DNA of 64,000 nucleotides from JAAFHB01 sp963677935 (lineage in GTDB: Bacteria; Bacteroidota; Bacteroidia; Bacteroidales; Prolixibacteraceae), in the NCBI GenBank assembly GCA_963677935.2, contig CAXXEH010000003.1, positions 1,116,001 to 1,180,000 on the forward strand. Reading direction: 5' to 3'. The position numbers were made by a program, and so were the translations under genes. Of this stretch, positions 35,225-44,941 are shown one piece after another. The number at the start of each line of letters is the position of its first letter. Position 1 is the first letter of the stretch. Below the pieces are notes generated by a model. The model saw only the letters and a program-made list of their open reading frames with translations, had not been told where the DNA came from and did not search any database.

Positions 35225-36424
35225 ATGTTACAAAATCGCGATATAATCGTAGTCGGCATTCAGGCCTGGGATATTAAAATTGGAAGCAATTGTAAAAACA
35301 TTGCGGAAGAACTGGCCAAAAATAACCGGGTTCTTTATGTCAATTCCCCACTTGATCGGATTTCGATGTTCAGGGAGCGGAAATCAGAAAGGATCAGGAA
35401 AAGAATCAATATTCTACACAGCGGAACACCTGAATTAGTAGGAATTTCACCCAATCTCTGGACACTGTTTCCTTCAACTGTAATTGAATCGATTAATTGG
35501 ATCGGGTCGCCAAGTTTATTTGACTGGTTGAACCGCATAAACAACAAACGATTTGCCAAACAAATTAAATTGGCAATCGATAAACTACGGTTTAAGAACT
35601 ATATTATTTTCAACGACAGCGATATGTTCCGGAGCTTCTACCTTAAGGAATATCTTAACCCTGAAACCTATATTTATTATACCCGCGATAATCTGATCGC
35701 AGTTGATTACTGGAAAAAACAGGGAGTAAGAGTTGAAGCGCTGCACATGAAAAAAGCCGATCTGGTGGTGGCCAATTCCACCTACCTGGCCTCCCTTGCC
35801 CGAAATTTTAATCCCAATTCGTTTTATGTTGGGCAGGGTTGTGATGTAAGCCTGTTCGATTCTAAACTGGTTTCATCTGTTCCATCTGATATTCAGAATA
35901 TCAGGAAACCAACTATAGGATATATCGGAGCTTTGCTCTCACTACGACTCGATATTCAGGTTCTCGAACACATTGCTCAAAAACGGCCAGATTGGAGCAT
36001 AGTTCTCGTTGGTCCTGAAGATGATGCATTCAAAACAAGCAGGTTACACGAGATGCCCAACGTTCATTTTCTGGGAAATAAAATGGGAAGTGAGCTCCCC
36101 TCCTACCTCAAATATTTTGATGTTGCAATTAACCCGCAGGTTTTGAGCCCTGTAACCATTGGTAATTATCCCCGGAAAATTGATGAATACCTGGCCATGG
36201 GTAAACCCACTGTGGCTACCAAAACTGAAGCCATGAGTGTTTTCTCCGACTACACCTACCTAGCCGAAAACAAGGAGGAATATATCGCTTGTATCGAAAA
36301 AGCCCTTCAGGAAGACAGTGATCAGCTTCACCACAGCAGGGAAGAGTTTGCCAAACAGCACACCTGGGAGAATAATATTTTGGAGATATCAAAAGCTGTT
36401 GATGCTGTAAAACGTTATAAATAA
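35225..36424 (+). CDS. Glycosyltransferase (GT-B, TuaH-like)
   Basis: This 399-residue GT-B protein resembles TuaH-type glycosyltransferases. The N-terminus (IVVGIQAWDIKIGSNCKNIAEEL) is followed by a glycosyltransferase-1-like C-terminal domain with PTIGYIGALLSLRLD, VGPEDDAF and EYLAMGKPTVATKTEAM. The E-x7-E motif is less obvious than in the neighbour. Donor and linkage are unknown. It ends an apparently continuous run of assembly genes; an inverted-repeat element occupies the following gap. Confidence 0.83.
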   Translation: MLQNRDIIVVGIQAWDIKIGSNCKNIAEELAKNNRVLYVNSPLDRISMFRERKSERIRKRINILHSGTPELVGISPNLWTLFPSTVIESINWIGSPSLFDWLNRINNKRFAKQIKLAIDKLRFKNYIIFNDSDMFRSFYLKEYLNPETYIYYTRDNLIAVDYWKKQGVRVEALHMKKADLVVANSTYLASLARNFNPNSFYVGQGCDVSLFDSKLVSSVPSDIQNIRKPTIGYIGALLSLRLDIQVLEHIAQKRPDWSIVLVGPEDDAFKTSRLHEMPNVHFLGNKMGSELPSYLKYFDVAINPQVLSPVTIGNYPRKIDEYLAMGKPTVATKTEAMSVFSDYTYLAENKEEYIACIEKALQEDSDQLHHSREEFAKQHTWENNILEISKAVDAVKRYK

Positions 36425-36474
36425 AGGAAATAAATTGAGAACTTGAACTATTTGAGTAATGAGAATAATTAAAT

Positions 36475-36650
36475 GTCGTTAAGATTGCTTCGTCGTACCT
36501 CCTCGCAATGACAGGCTTAGTCTTGTGAAGTGTGGATAGGTGAGAGTTGGCGGCGGAGCCGCCAACTCTCACCTATCCACACAATTAATAAAACGACTTT
36601 GTCATTGCGAGGAACGACGCCAGGAGAGACGAAGCAATCCCGTTAGAAAT
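36475..36650. repeat. MITE-like element with nested inverted repeats and a 53-nt hairpin
   Basis: The outer arms, about 40-55 nt, are imperfect inverted copies of a GATTGCTTCGTC...CCTCGCAATGACA module (36483-36513 and 36600-36639). Between them lies a perfect inverted repeat: 25-nt arms at 36530-36554 and 36558-36582 around the 3-nt loop GGA. There is no ORF. Such intergenic 'CATTGCGAGG...GAAGCAATC' modules occur in many bacterial genomes. Confidence 0.85.
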
Positions 36651-36731
36651 TTAATACGAAATTATTCCGTTCTTCTAACTTATTCGCTGCAGAAATAATT
36701 TATTTAATAACTACTTTACAATAACCAACTT

Positions 36732-37346
36732 ATGAGCATAGTCGAAAAAATAAAGGCCAACCCTAAACTGAAGCAATTTGTTTTGGATTGTATGATGCCA
36801 AAAAACCAGGCAAGACCCCGCCCCTGGGTAAAATGGTTTCTCAACCCGTTTAAACATAAAAAGGGAAAGAATGCACGAATCTGCCCCAATAGCCGGATTG
36901 ATGTAATGCCATTCAACAACTTCGTTTTAGGTGACAATTCAACCATCGAAGATTTCTGCACAGTCAATAATGGTGTAGGAGATGTTCTTATTGGCGATCG
37001 CACACGAATTGGAATGAGCAATGTGTTAATCGGTCCGGTAACCATCGGCAATGACGTGATCCTGGCCCAAAACATCGTAATGTCGGGACTTAACCATGGA
37101 TATGAGGATATTAATATCCCTATTTATAAACAACCGGTCACTAAGAAAAAAATCACAATCGAAGATGAGGCCTGGATCGGGGCCAATGTCGTCGTTGTAG
37201 CTGGAGTAACGATTGGCAAGCATTCGGTGGTCGCAGCAGGTTCAGTGGTTACAAAAGATGTCCCGCCATTTTCGATCGTAGCGGGAAACCCCGCTAAGGT
37301 AATTAAGCAATACAATCCTGAAACCAGTATTTGGGAAAGGGTTTAG
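36732..37346 (+). CDS. Hexapeptide-repeat acyltransferase
   Basis: This 204-residue protein forms a left-handed parallel beta-helix of the WbbJ/LacA O-acetyltransferase type. Hexapeptide repeats run from about residue 60 (FVLGDNSTIEDFCTV, VLIGDRTRIGMSNVLIG) to residue 190 (AWIGANVVVVAGVTIGKHS, AAGSVVTKDVPPFSIVAGNP). The probable catalytic His is in SGLNHGYED. It would acetylate a sugar of the repeat unit. It is flanked by an inverted-repeat element upstream and another stem-loop downstream. Confidence 0.9.
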   Translation: MSIVEKIKANPKLKQFVLDCMMPKNQARPRPWVKWFLNPFKHKKGKNARICPNSRIDVMPFNNFVLGDNSTIEDFCTVNNGVGDVLIGDRTRIGMSNVLIGPVTIGNDVILAQNIVMSGLNHGYEDINIPIYKQPVTKKKITIEDEAWIGANVVVVAGVTIGKHSVVAAGSVVTKDVPPFSIVAGNPAKVIKQYNPETSIWERV

Positions 37347-37423
37347 CGGGTTGAGTGAAGGCTTGACTTTGAGTCAGACCCTCACTAATTTCACCGATAA
37401 AAAATAATCATCTGTATTTAACG

Positions 37424-37466
37424 GTGACAGGGTGACTATTCAGTACAACAACAGTCACCCTGTCAC
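37424..37466. repeat. 14-bp perfect inverted repeat
   Basis: GTGACAGGGTGACT (37424-37437) and its exact complement AGTCACCCTGTCAC (37453-37466) are separated by 15 nt in the gap between the acyltransferase and FkbM genes. An A/T-rich stretch follows, so it could act as a terminator, but there is no clean T-run. Confidence 0.8.
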
Positions 37467-37490
37467 AATAAAAATAATCAACCTCTCTTC

Positions 37491-38261
37491 ATGTTAAAAA
37501 AACTCAACACCTGGTTCTGGTACTTTTACGAGTACCTAAAGTTTGGAGATTTTCTGTCGCTCTATGCCTCAGTTAACTACCTGCTATTTAAGAAATCACA
37601 TTCCAAAGACCGGATCATAAAGACTTCTGTCGGAAAATTCTTTTGTCGGAAAAACACAAATGACTTTCAATTTGCCAATTTCCGATATGAATGGGGGGTA
37701 AAACGGTTTATCCTGAACAATATCCAAGAATATTCGGTGTTTATCGACGGGGGTTCTTGTGTGGGCATTTACCCCATTTTACTTTCCAAATTCAACATAA
37801 AATCGATAGCTTTCGAACCTGTTTCCGCTAATTATGAGGTGCTAATGAAAAACCTCCATTTAAACAACCTAAACAATCACATCAAAACTTACAAAGTGGG
37901 TCTGGGAGACGAAAATAAGCGGGTCGGATTTAAATTCAATCCTGTAAATACCGGAGCCTCATCCATTGATAAGGAAAACCTGCAAAATAGTTTTGATGTC
38001 GAATTGCGTACGTTCGATACCTTTTTGCCTGAACTCAATATTGGAAAGGAGGAACATATCTTATTCAAGCTCGATGTTGAAGGGATGGAAACAGAGGCAT
38101 TAAAAGGAGCAGCAAAATTTATTCGTCAATATCCAAATATTACTTTTATTTTAGAGGAAAAATTTACCGGAAAAGATCAGATTAAGAGGGTCATGAATGA
38201 GTTGGGATCGTTCGAATACGGAACAATCGACCAATATAATATGTTTGCCCGTAAGTTATAA
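37491..38261 (+). CDS. FkbM family methyltransferase
   Basis: This 256-residue SAM-dependent methyltransferase has the FkbM layout: motif I region VFIDGGSCVGIYPILLSKF (glycine-rich but shortened), the acidic end of beta-2 in IAFEPVSANYEVLMKNL, and the later FKLDVEGMETEALKGA segment. FkbM enzymes O-methylate polyketides, peptides and sugars. Here the substrate could be the polysaccharide or the product of the NRPS gene 68 bp downstream. Confidence 0.88.
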   Translation: MLKKLNTWFWYFYEYLKFGDFLSLYASVNYLLFKKSHSKDRIIKTSVGKFFCRKNTNDFQFANFRYEWGVKRFILNNIQEYSVFIDGGSCVGIYPILLSKFNIKSIAFEPVSANYEVLMKNLHLNNLNNHIKTYKVGLGDENKRVGFKFNPVNTGASSIDKENLQNSFDVELRTFDTFLPELNIGKEEHILFKLDVEGMETEALKGAAKFIRQYPNITFILEEKFTGKDQIKRVMNELGSFEYGTIDQYNMFARKL

Positions 38262-38329
38262 GAAAATGTCATTCAATAGCCGCCTACAAATTTAAACACT
38301 AGATAAATAAACATAACAATACAATAATA

Positions 38330-41300
38330 ATGAAGCAAAAAATCTACTGGAAAACCGAATTAGGAGATGCACCTGGTCTGGTTCAGATTCCAACCGATCT
38401 CGGCCGTACCCAAAATCAAAAATTTACAGCAGCAACGCACCTTTTTTCTATTGATTTGAAATTGGTTAACAAGCTTGCACTAATCGAAAAAAACGGAGAT
38501 TTAGATTTACGGACTACCTTACTTACCGCTTTCGGCCTCCTTCTGTCACGATATTCCTCACAGGATGATTTTGTTATCGGTGTTACCTTTGATATCGGGT
38601 CAGATAATGAAATTGCCGGTAAACAGGCAGGACTATTACCCATCAGGTTTCTGTTTCAGGATGAATCGTCTTTTGCAGAGGCGTTGACCTACATTAACGG
38701 TAAATTAAATTCAGCTCTCGAAAACCAGATGATTTTTGATGAACAATTAATTCATGAAATTAAAGGAATCGATGCATCAAAACCAACTGATCTTTTTAAT
38801 GTACTTTTTGAGTTCCAATCTAAATTAACCGGGTCAGCAGACCAGTTAAATGAAAATGAAGGATTTGACCTTTCTTTACTTATTGAAGAAGGTGATCTGT
38901 CGCTGGAATGCAAACTGAAATACAATAAGGAACTTTTTGCTGAAGAGTTTATCCAAAGAATAGGTGGTCACTTTTATACCATACTTACAGCAATCTCCGA
39001 AAACCCGGAGATCCAGGTTTTGAAAGTACCGCTACTCACAGAAGAGGAAAAAAAACAGATTCTGATTGAATGGAATAATACTCAAACCAATCTTCCCAAA
39101 GACAAATGCATCCATCACCGTTTTGAGGAGCAGGTGGAACGGACACCAGACGCGATTGCCGTGGAATTTGAAGGTGAACAGATCACCTATGCCGAATTAA
39201 ACAGTTCGGCCAACCGATTGGCCAGTTATCTGGCGAAACAAGGGGCTTGCGAGGATCATTCGGTCGCCCTCTTTGTAGAACGGGGGTTCGATATGATTAT
39301 CGGGTTACTCGCCATCTCAAAAACAGGCGCCACCTATCTCCCACTCGATCCGATCTACCCAAAGGCGCGTCTGTTCCTCATTGTTGATGATGCCAAACCG
39401 GTGATCATGCTATCACAACATTCATTAAACGATTCGATACCAGAGACTCCGGCTAAGATAATCTTTATCGATGACCGGTCGGCATACAGTGAAGAACCGG
39501 ATCAAAATCTTTCATTTGGCAATCCGGCAAAACCGGGTTACATCCTTTATACTTCAGGATCAACGGGTAAACCCAAAGGGGTGCCGATAAATCAACATGC
39601 AGTTGTTAACCTGGTCAATTCGATGACCCGATTAGTTAGTTTTACTCTGGAAGATATCCTGCTGGCTGTAACAACTATATCATTCGATATTGCTGAACTC
39701 GAAATGTATATGCCGCTGTTTATAGGGGCAAAACTCGTGATCGCTACGCAGGAAACGGCAGCAGACATGGATTTGCTTGCCAAAAAGATGATTGAATGTA
39801 AGGCAACTTTATTCCAGGCCACGCCAGTAACCTTTAAAATGTTGATGATTGGCGGTTGGCAAGGGAAAAAAGATCTGAAATTAATTATCGGAGGTGAAGC
39901 CCTTTCCAAGGAACTCGTACGTGAACTACTCCCACGATGCGCCGGTGTCTGGAACTCTTACGGTCCTACAGAAACGGCCATTTACTCAGTTGTCAGACAC
40001 AATACGATGGAAGATACTGTCGGAGAGGGTTATGTCCCTATTGGCCGGCCGGTCCCCAATACGGTTTGTTATCTGTTGAACAAAAAACTGGTACCCGTAC
40101 CGATCGGCATTCCTGGTGAATTATACATCGGAGGAGACGGAATTTCACCCGGTTATCTTAATCTTCCCGATCAGACCAACGAACGATTTATTTCGAATCC
40201 TTTTGGAAAAACACCGGAAGAAAAAATTTACAAAACAGGGGATCTTGTTACCTATTTCAACGACGGAAACATGGTTTTCCTCAACAGGCTTGATACCCAG
40301 GTCAAAATCAGGGGTTTCAGAATTGAACTCGGAGAGATAGAATCTGCAATTGCTCAGTTCGAAACAATCAAGGACAATGTGGTGATTGTTAGGGAAGACA
40401 TCCCAGGAGATAAGAAGCTGGTTGGCTATATTATTCTGAAAGAAAATCAAATAGCAGACATTGCTGAGCTTAAGCAATTTCTCACGACAAAACTACCCGA
40501 TTATATGGTACCGGCCACAATTGTGACGATGGAAAAATTCCCGGTCACCCTTAACGGGAAAGTCGACCGCAAACTTTTACCCGCCCCGGTCGAAACCAGA
40601 AGCCAGGTATCGGCAGATTATACTGCTCCAGCCACTGAATTGGGAAAAGAACTTGTCGGGATCTGGTCCGAGGTACTTAAAATGGAACACATCGGAATCT
40701 TCGATAATTTCTTTGAATTAGGAGGCAATTCACTTGTTGCGACAATGCTCATTTCAAGAATTAAAAAAGTACTTCACAGCAATATCACTCTTTCAACATT
40801 ATTTGTGAAGCAGACTATTGCAGAAATCAAAGAAGAGATTCAAAACCAGAGGATCGCGAATTCTGCAACAGAATCGGTTCAAACTATTCCACACAATGAA
40901 TATGATACCAATGTCTTCCATCTATCAGCCGGGCAAATGAGACTCTGGTTTGTTGAAAATTTTGAACCCGGAGGAAGAGCTTATAACATGCCATTCGATT
41001 ACAAGATCAGCGGCGATCTCGATGAATTGATTCTTGAAAAAAGCATTGATACACTTATTTCCAGACACGGATCGCTTAGAACAGTATTTCAGACGACAGA
41101 TGGTGAACCTGTCCAAAAAATTCTCAACACAGCACCTTTTAGGTTGACTGTTGAGAATCTGGAACACCTTTCAGAAGCTGAAAAGTTAATCCAGGCGGAA
41201 AAACTTTCCCATGAGAATGATATGCATATTTTTGATCTGGAAACCGGCCCCCTTTTCATCATCAAACTTTTAAAGTTATCCCCAACCGATTGGACTCTTC

Positions 41301-44300
41301 TGTTCAATATGCACCACTCCATTACAGACGGCTGGTCAGTAAAGATACTTGTTGATGAACTGGGGTTAATATATACTGCTTTAAAAGAACAGAAACCAGT
41401 TATCCTCCCGGTATTGCCAATTAACTATGTGGACTTTGCCAACTTTCAGAATGAATGTTTGAAGGCTGGCATATGTAAAAATCAGATTGACTACTGGGTG
41501 AACGAGTTAAAAGGTGCACCAGAGTTGCTCCAGCTACCGATGGACTTTCAACGTCCAAAAGTTCAAACTTATGATGGCGATGAGGTTCAATTTACGATTG
41601 ATATCGAAACCACCGGGCAGTTGCAGCACTTCAGTCAGCAACACAATGGATCTCTGTTTGTCACCATGCTCAGTATTTTTAATACCCTGATTTCAAGGTA
41701 TGCATCTCAGGAAGAATTTTTGATTGGAATTCCCATTGCCGGGAGAACATTTGAAGAGCAGGAGTCTGTTGTAGGGATGTTCATCAACAATTTCCCGATG
41801 CGGGTAACGCCTCAAGAGCAGATGACTTTTCCGGAGATGTTCAAGATGTGCAGGAAAAAATTCTATGAGGCCTATGACAACCAGAACCTGCCAATTGATA
41901 AGATCGTAGAGGTGCTTCATGTTAACAGAACGCCTAATATATCTCCACTATTTCAGGTCATGTTTAACCTGCTCAATATGTTTGACGAGGAGATCTCCCT
42001 CGGTGGTTCAAAGATGGAGTGGGTCGATAAGCGGAGGCATGTTGCTCAGTTTGATTTTTCACTACACATTTACGAAACCAAAGGGAGCCTAAACTGTGTA
42101 CTAGAATACAATACTAATCTGTTTAAAAGGAGCCGTATGGAGCGGATGGCCGGCCATTTTATTGAAATGGTCAGAAGCCTGATGCAAAATCCTGAACAAA
42201 AAATAAGGAAGATTCCAATTCTCACGGAAAAGGAGAAAGAGGTCATACTTGGTGAATGGAATGCCACAACAGTAGAATTTCCACGTGAAAAGTGTATTCA
42301 TGAACTCTTTGAAGAGCAGGTATTAAAAACTCCGGGTATCATTGCCATCCGGGATGACCGGAAAGCCATTACCTATACAGAACTGAATGAGAAGGCCAAT
42401 AAGCTTGCCCGGTATCTGCACGATTCAGGAGCTGTTGAAGGATCTTTTGTAAGTATCTGTATGGAGCGGAGCACCGATATCCTGGTTGCTTTACTCGCCG
42501 TCTTAAAGGCAGGTTGTACCTATATCCCGTTAGATCCGATCTATCCAAAAGACCGGTTGGCGCTGATTATGGAAGATGGAAAGCCAATGTTGATGATCAC
42601 TGAGAAAAAATTGTTGGATAGTCTTCCACAAACCGAAACGAAGAACATCTTTATTGAGGAGTACGAAGCTTATAAGGACTATTCAGGAGAAAATACCGAC
42701 TTTTCTGTCACTCCGAACACGGTAGCCTACCTGATCTACACTTCAGGATCGACAGGAAAACCCAAAGGTGTGCAGCTTGAACACTTCTCTGTCGTAAATT
42801 TCCTTGCCTCTATGGCCAAACAACCTGGTATTACCCCTGACGATGTGATGCTTGCAGTTACCACAATCTCTTTCGATATTGCCGGCCTCGAAATGTACCT
42901 TCCCATCCTGTATGGCGCTTCGATCTTTGTGGCAAGCCAGGAAACATCGATGAACCCCGATCTGCTCATCCAGAAAATTGAAGAGTCGAAGGCCACTATT
43001 TTGCAGGCAACACCGGTTACCTTCCGAATGCTGAATTCAGCCGAATGGGGCGGTGCAAAAGGGCTTAAAATTCTCTGTGGTGGTGAGGCGATGCCTAAAG
43101 ATCTTGCTTATGATCTGATCAGTAAATGCGGCGAACTCTGGAACATGTATGGACCTACTGAGACAACAGTCTGGTCAACAATTGAAAAAGTAGAGATTAA
43201 TGAGAATGACAAAATTGGATATATCAATCTGGGCAGACCAATTGATAATACGTTTATCTATGTCCTAAATACAGAATTTCAACCTGTACCGATCGGTTAT
43301 CCTGGTGAATTGTTCATTGGTGGCGATGGTTTGGCAAGAGGTTATTTTAATCTTCCTGCCATGAGTCAGGAGAAGTTCCTCCCCGATCCATTTTCAGAAA
43401 TTCCCGGTGCACGAATGTACCGGACTGGTGACTTGGTTCAACAAACCGAAGAGGGGAAGCTTGAATTTTTGAACAGGGTCGATTCACAGGTTAAAATACG
43501 GGGATTCAGGATCGAACTTGGCGAAATAGAGTCGGCTATCTCTCAGTTTGGTACCATCAAAAACAATGTCACCATTGTACGGGAAGATACCCCGGGAGAT
43601 AAGAGACTGGTAGCTTACATTATCAAAGAAGATGAGGAGGTTGATATAGCGGAACTCCGTCAGTTCCTCAAAACCAAGATCCCCGATTATATGATCCCTT
43701 CTGCGTTTGTTTTTATTGATCAGTTCCCGCTCACCCCTAATGGTAAAATCGATCGCAAAGTGTTGCCTTCTCCTGTTGAAGCACCGCAGCAGGCAAAAGA
43801 TTATATTGAACCTAAAACAGAAACAGAAAAAAAACTTGCAGCTATCTGGTCCGATGTACTTAAAATCAAGCAGATCGGAACTGACGAGGACTTTTTCGAG
43901 ATTGGTGGTCATTCGATGGTTGCTGTAACACTGATGGTGAAAATTGAGAAACAACTGGGAGTCAGATTACCCTTGGCTATCTTATTCGATAACAGCACCA
44001 TTCACGATATGGCTCGACTAATTGATCAAAAATCGGAAAACGTTAGTTGGGGTTCATTGGTACCAATCCGTTCAAAAGGGACGAAAAAACCGCTGTATCT
44101 GGTCCATGGGGCAGGATTAAATCTTTTACTTTATACCACGATCGTTGCAGGGCTTGATCCCGATCAACCTGTTTTCGGACTTCAGGCAAAGGGACTTGAT
44201 GGTGAAGATGAACCGCTTTATACCATCGAAGAGATTGCTGCCTATTATAATGGAGAGATACTAAAGGTTGATCAAAGTGGATCGTACGCACTAGCAGGCT

Positions 44301-44884
44301 TTTCTATGGGTGGCCAGCTCGCTTATGAAATGGCAAAACAATTGGTCGAATCAGGGCATAAAGTGAGCTTTCTAGGGGTTTTCGATACTGTATCTGAGAA
44401 TGTTTCAGATCGCCATATTCCTTTCTTTGAGCGTTATAAACTTCGGATTATCCGGTTTTACAACCAGGTTATGTGGACAATCGGGACCTTCCTAAAGAAA
44501 CCGCTGCATCAAAAATTTGGATTTGTCTTAATGAAATGGAAATCACTCAAACAGAAAATCACCAAAGATGATTATAAACTCAAACCAGAAGGTGCTTCTT
44601 TAGGTAAACAGAGTGAATTACCAAAATATCTGCATAAAGTTCATCGCGCCAACTATATTGCATTGGACAGATATATTCTCCCTCCCTACCCGGGAAAATT
44701 GACTTTGTTCAGAGCCATGCATCAAACCTTTTACATTGCCGATCCGGTAAAATATGGCTGGGAAGAATATGTAAAAGAGATGGAGATCCTCGATATTCCG
44801 GGGGAACATTCCACAATTTTCGCTCCGCCAAACGATGTATTGTTTGCAAAGGAGCTGCAGAAATGCCTGGATGAGAGGGATTAG
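38330..44884 (+). CDS. Two-module nonribosomal peptide synthetase (partial C-A-T-C-A-T-TE)
   Basis: This 2,184-residue NRPS begins with only the C-terminal lobe of a condensation domain (about 1-245; no HHxxxDG). A1 follows (core YTSGSTGKPKG at 407), then T1 with phosphopantetheine Ser S801 (LGGNS), a complete C domain (HHSITDG, H995/H996), A2 (core at 1470), T2 with S1862 (IGGHS), and a thioesterase with GFSMG (S1992) and a distal H2160. By-eye selectivity residues are D-I-L-Q-I-G-S-I-Y for A1 and D-I-L-Q-L-G-M-V-W for A2. The latter resembles codes assigned to glycine in cyanobacteria. It likely makes a short, perhaps two-residue, product. An Sfp-type activator gene follows. Confidence 0.95.
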   Translation: MKQKIYWKTELGDAPGLVQIPTDLGRTQNQKFTAATHLFSIDLKLVNKLALIEKNGDLDLRTTLLTAFGLLLSRYSSQDDFVIGVTFDIGSDNEIAGKQAGLLPIRFLFQDESSFAEALTYINGKLNSALENQMIFDEQLIHEIKGIDASKPTDLFNVLFEFQSKLTGSADQLNENEGFDLSLLIEEGDLSLECKLKYNKELFAEEFIQRIGGHFYTILTAISENPEIQVLKVPLLTEEEKKQILIEWNNTQTNLPKDKCIHHRFEEQVERTPDAIAVEFEGEQITYAELNSSANRLASYLAKQGACEDHSVALFVERGFDMIIGLLAISKTGATYLPLDPIYPKARLFLIVDDAKPVIMLSQHSLNDSIPETPAKIIFIDDRSAYSEEPDQNLSFGNPAKPGYILYTSGSTGKPKGVPINQHAVVNLVNSMTRLVSFTLEDILLAVTTISFDIAELEMYMPLFIGAKLVIATQETAADMDLLAKKMIECKATLFQATPVTFKMLMIGGWQGKKDLKLIIGGEALSKELVRELLPRCAGVWNSYGPTETAIYSVVRHNTMEDTVGEGYVPIGRPVPNTVCYLLNKKLVPVPIGIPGELYIGGDGISPGYLNLPDQTNERFISNPFGKTPEEKIYKTGDLVTYFNDGNMVFLNRLDTQVKIRGFRIELGEIESAIAQFETIKDNVVIVREDIPGDKKLVGYIILKENQIADIAELKQFLTTKLPDYMVPATIVTMEKFPVTLNGKVDRKLLPAPVETRSQVSADYTAPATELGKELVGIWSEVLKMEHIGIFDNFFELGGNSLVATMLISRIKKVLHSNITLSTLFVKQTIAEIKEEIQNQRIANSATESVQTIPHNEYDTNVFHLSAGQMRLWFVENFEPGGRAYNMPFDYKISGDLDELILEKSIDTLISRHGSLRTVFQTTDGEPVQKILNTAPFRLTVENLEHLSEAEKLIQAEKLSHENDMHIFDLETGPLFIIKLLKLSPTDWTLLFNMHHSITDGWSVKILVDELGLIYTALKEQKPVILPVLPINYVDFANFQNECLKAGICKNQIDYWVNELKGAPELLQLPMDFQRPKVQTYDGDEVQFTIDIETTGQLQHFSQQHNGSLFVTMLSIFNTLISRYASQEEFLIGIPIAGRTFEEQESVVGMFINNFPMRVTPQEQMTFPEMFKMCRKKFYEAYDNQNLPIDKIVEVLHVNRTPNISPLFQVMFNLLNMFDEEISLGGSKMEWVDKRRHVAQFDFSLHIYETKGSLNCVLEYNTNLFKRSRMERMAGHFIEMVRSLMQNPEQKIRKIPILTEKEKEVILGEWNATTVEFPREKCIHELFEEQVLKTPGIIAIRDDRKAITYTELNEKANKLARYLHDSGAVEGSFVSICMERSTDILVALLAVLKAGCTYIPLDPIYPKDRLALIMEDGKPMLMITEKKLLDSLPQTETKNIFIEEYEAYKDYSGENTDFSVTPNTVAYLIYTSGSTGKPKGVQLEHFSVVNFLASMAKQPGITPDDVMLAVTTISFDIAGLEMYLPILYGASIFVASQETSMNPDLLIQKIEESKATILQATPVTFRMLNSAEWGGAKGLKILCGGEAMPKDLAYDLISKCGELWNMYGPTETTVWSTIEKVEINENDKIGYINLGRPIDNTFIYVLNTEFQPVPIGYPGELFIGGDGLARGYFNLPAMSQEKFLPDPFSEIPGARMYRTGDLVQQTEEGKLEFLNRVDSQVKIRGFRIELGEIESAISQFGTIKNNVTIVREDTPGDKRLVAYIIKEDEEVDIAELRQFLKTKIPDYMIPSAFVFIDQFPLTPNGKIDRKVLPSPVEAPQQAKDYIEPKTETEKKLAAIWSDVLKIKQIGTDEDFFEIGGHSMVAVTLMVKIEKQLGVRLPLAILFDNSTIHDMARLIDQKSENVSWGSLVPIRSKGTKKPLYLVHGAGLNLLLYTTIVAGLDPDQPVFGLQAKGLDGEDEPLYTIEEIAAYYNGEILKVDQSGSYALAGFSMGGQLAYEMAKQLVESGHKVSFLGVFDTVSENVSDRHIPFFERYKLRIIRFYNQVMWTIGTFLKKPLHQKFGFVLMKWKSLKQKITKDDYKLKPEGASLGKQSELPKYLHKVHRANYIALDRYILPPYPGKLTLFRAMHQTFYIADPVKYGWEEYVKEMEILDIPGEHSTIFAPPNDVLFAKELQKCLDERD

Positions 44885-44940
44885 AGACGCACCGCCGTAG
44901 AGACGCACAGCCGTAGAGACGCACAGCTGTGCGTCTCTAC
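44883..44940. repeat. 16-bp tandem repeat ending in a 28-bp perfect palindrome
   Basis: Three 16-bp units (AGAGACGCACCGCCGT, AGAGACGCACAGCCGT, AGAGACGCACAGCTGT) start inside the NRPS stop codon. The last merges into a perfect 28-bp palindrome at 44913-44940 with arms of 14 bp. 'GTAGAGACGCAC' palindromes are familiar dispersed elements in several phyla. Confidence 0.85.
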
Positions 44941-44941
44941 A

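Noticed and set aside
36475..36650. Insertion sequence
   Set aside because: It has no transposase ORF and the total length is under 200 bp; a MITE-like repeat fits better.
43484..43954. Minus-strand 156-codon ORF inside the NRPS
   Set aside because: It is fully antisense to the A2/T2 region with intact motifs on the plus strand, and has no start context or family features.
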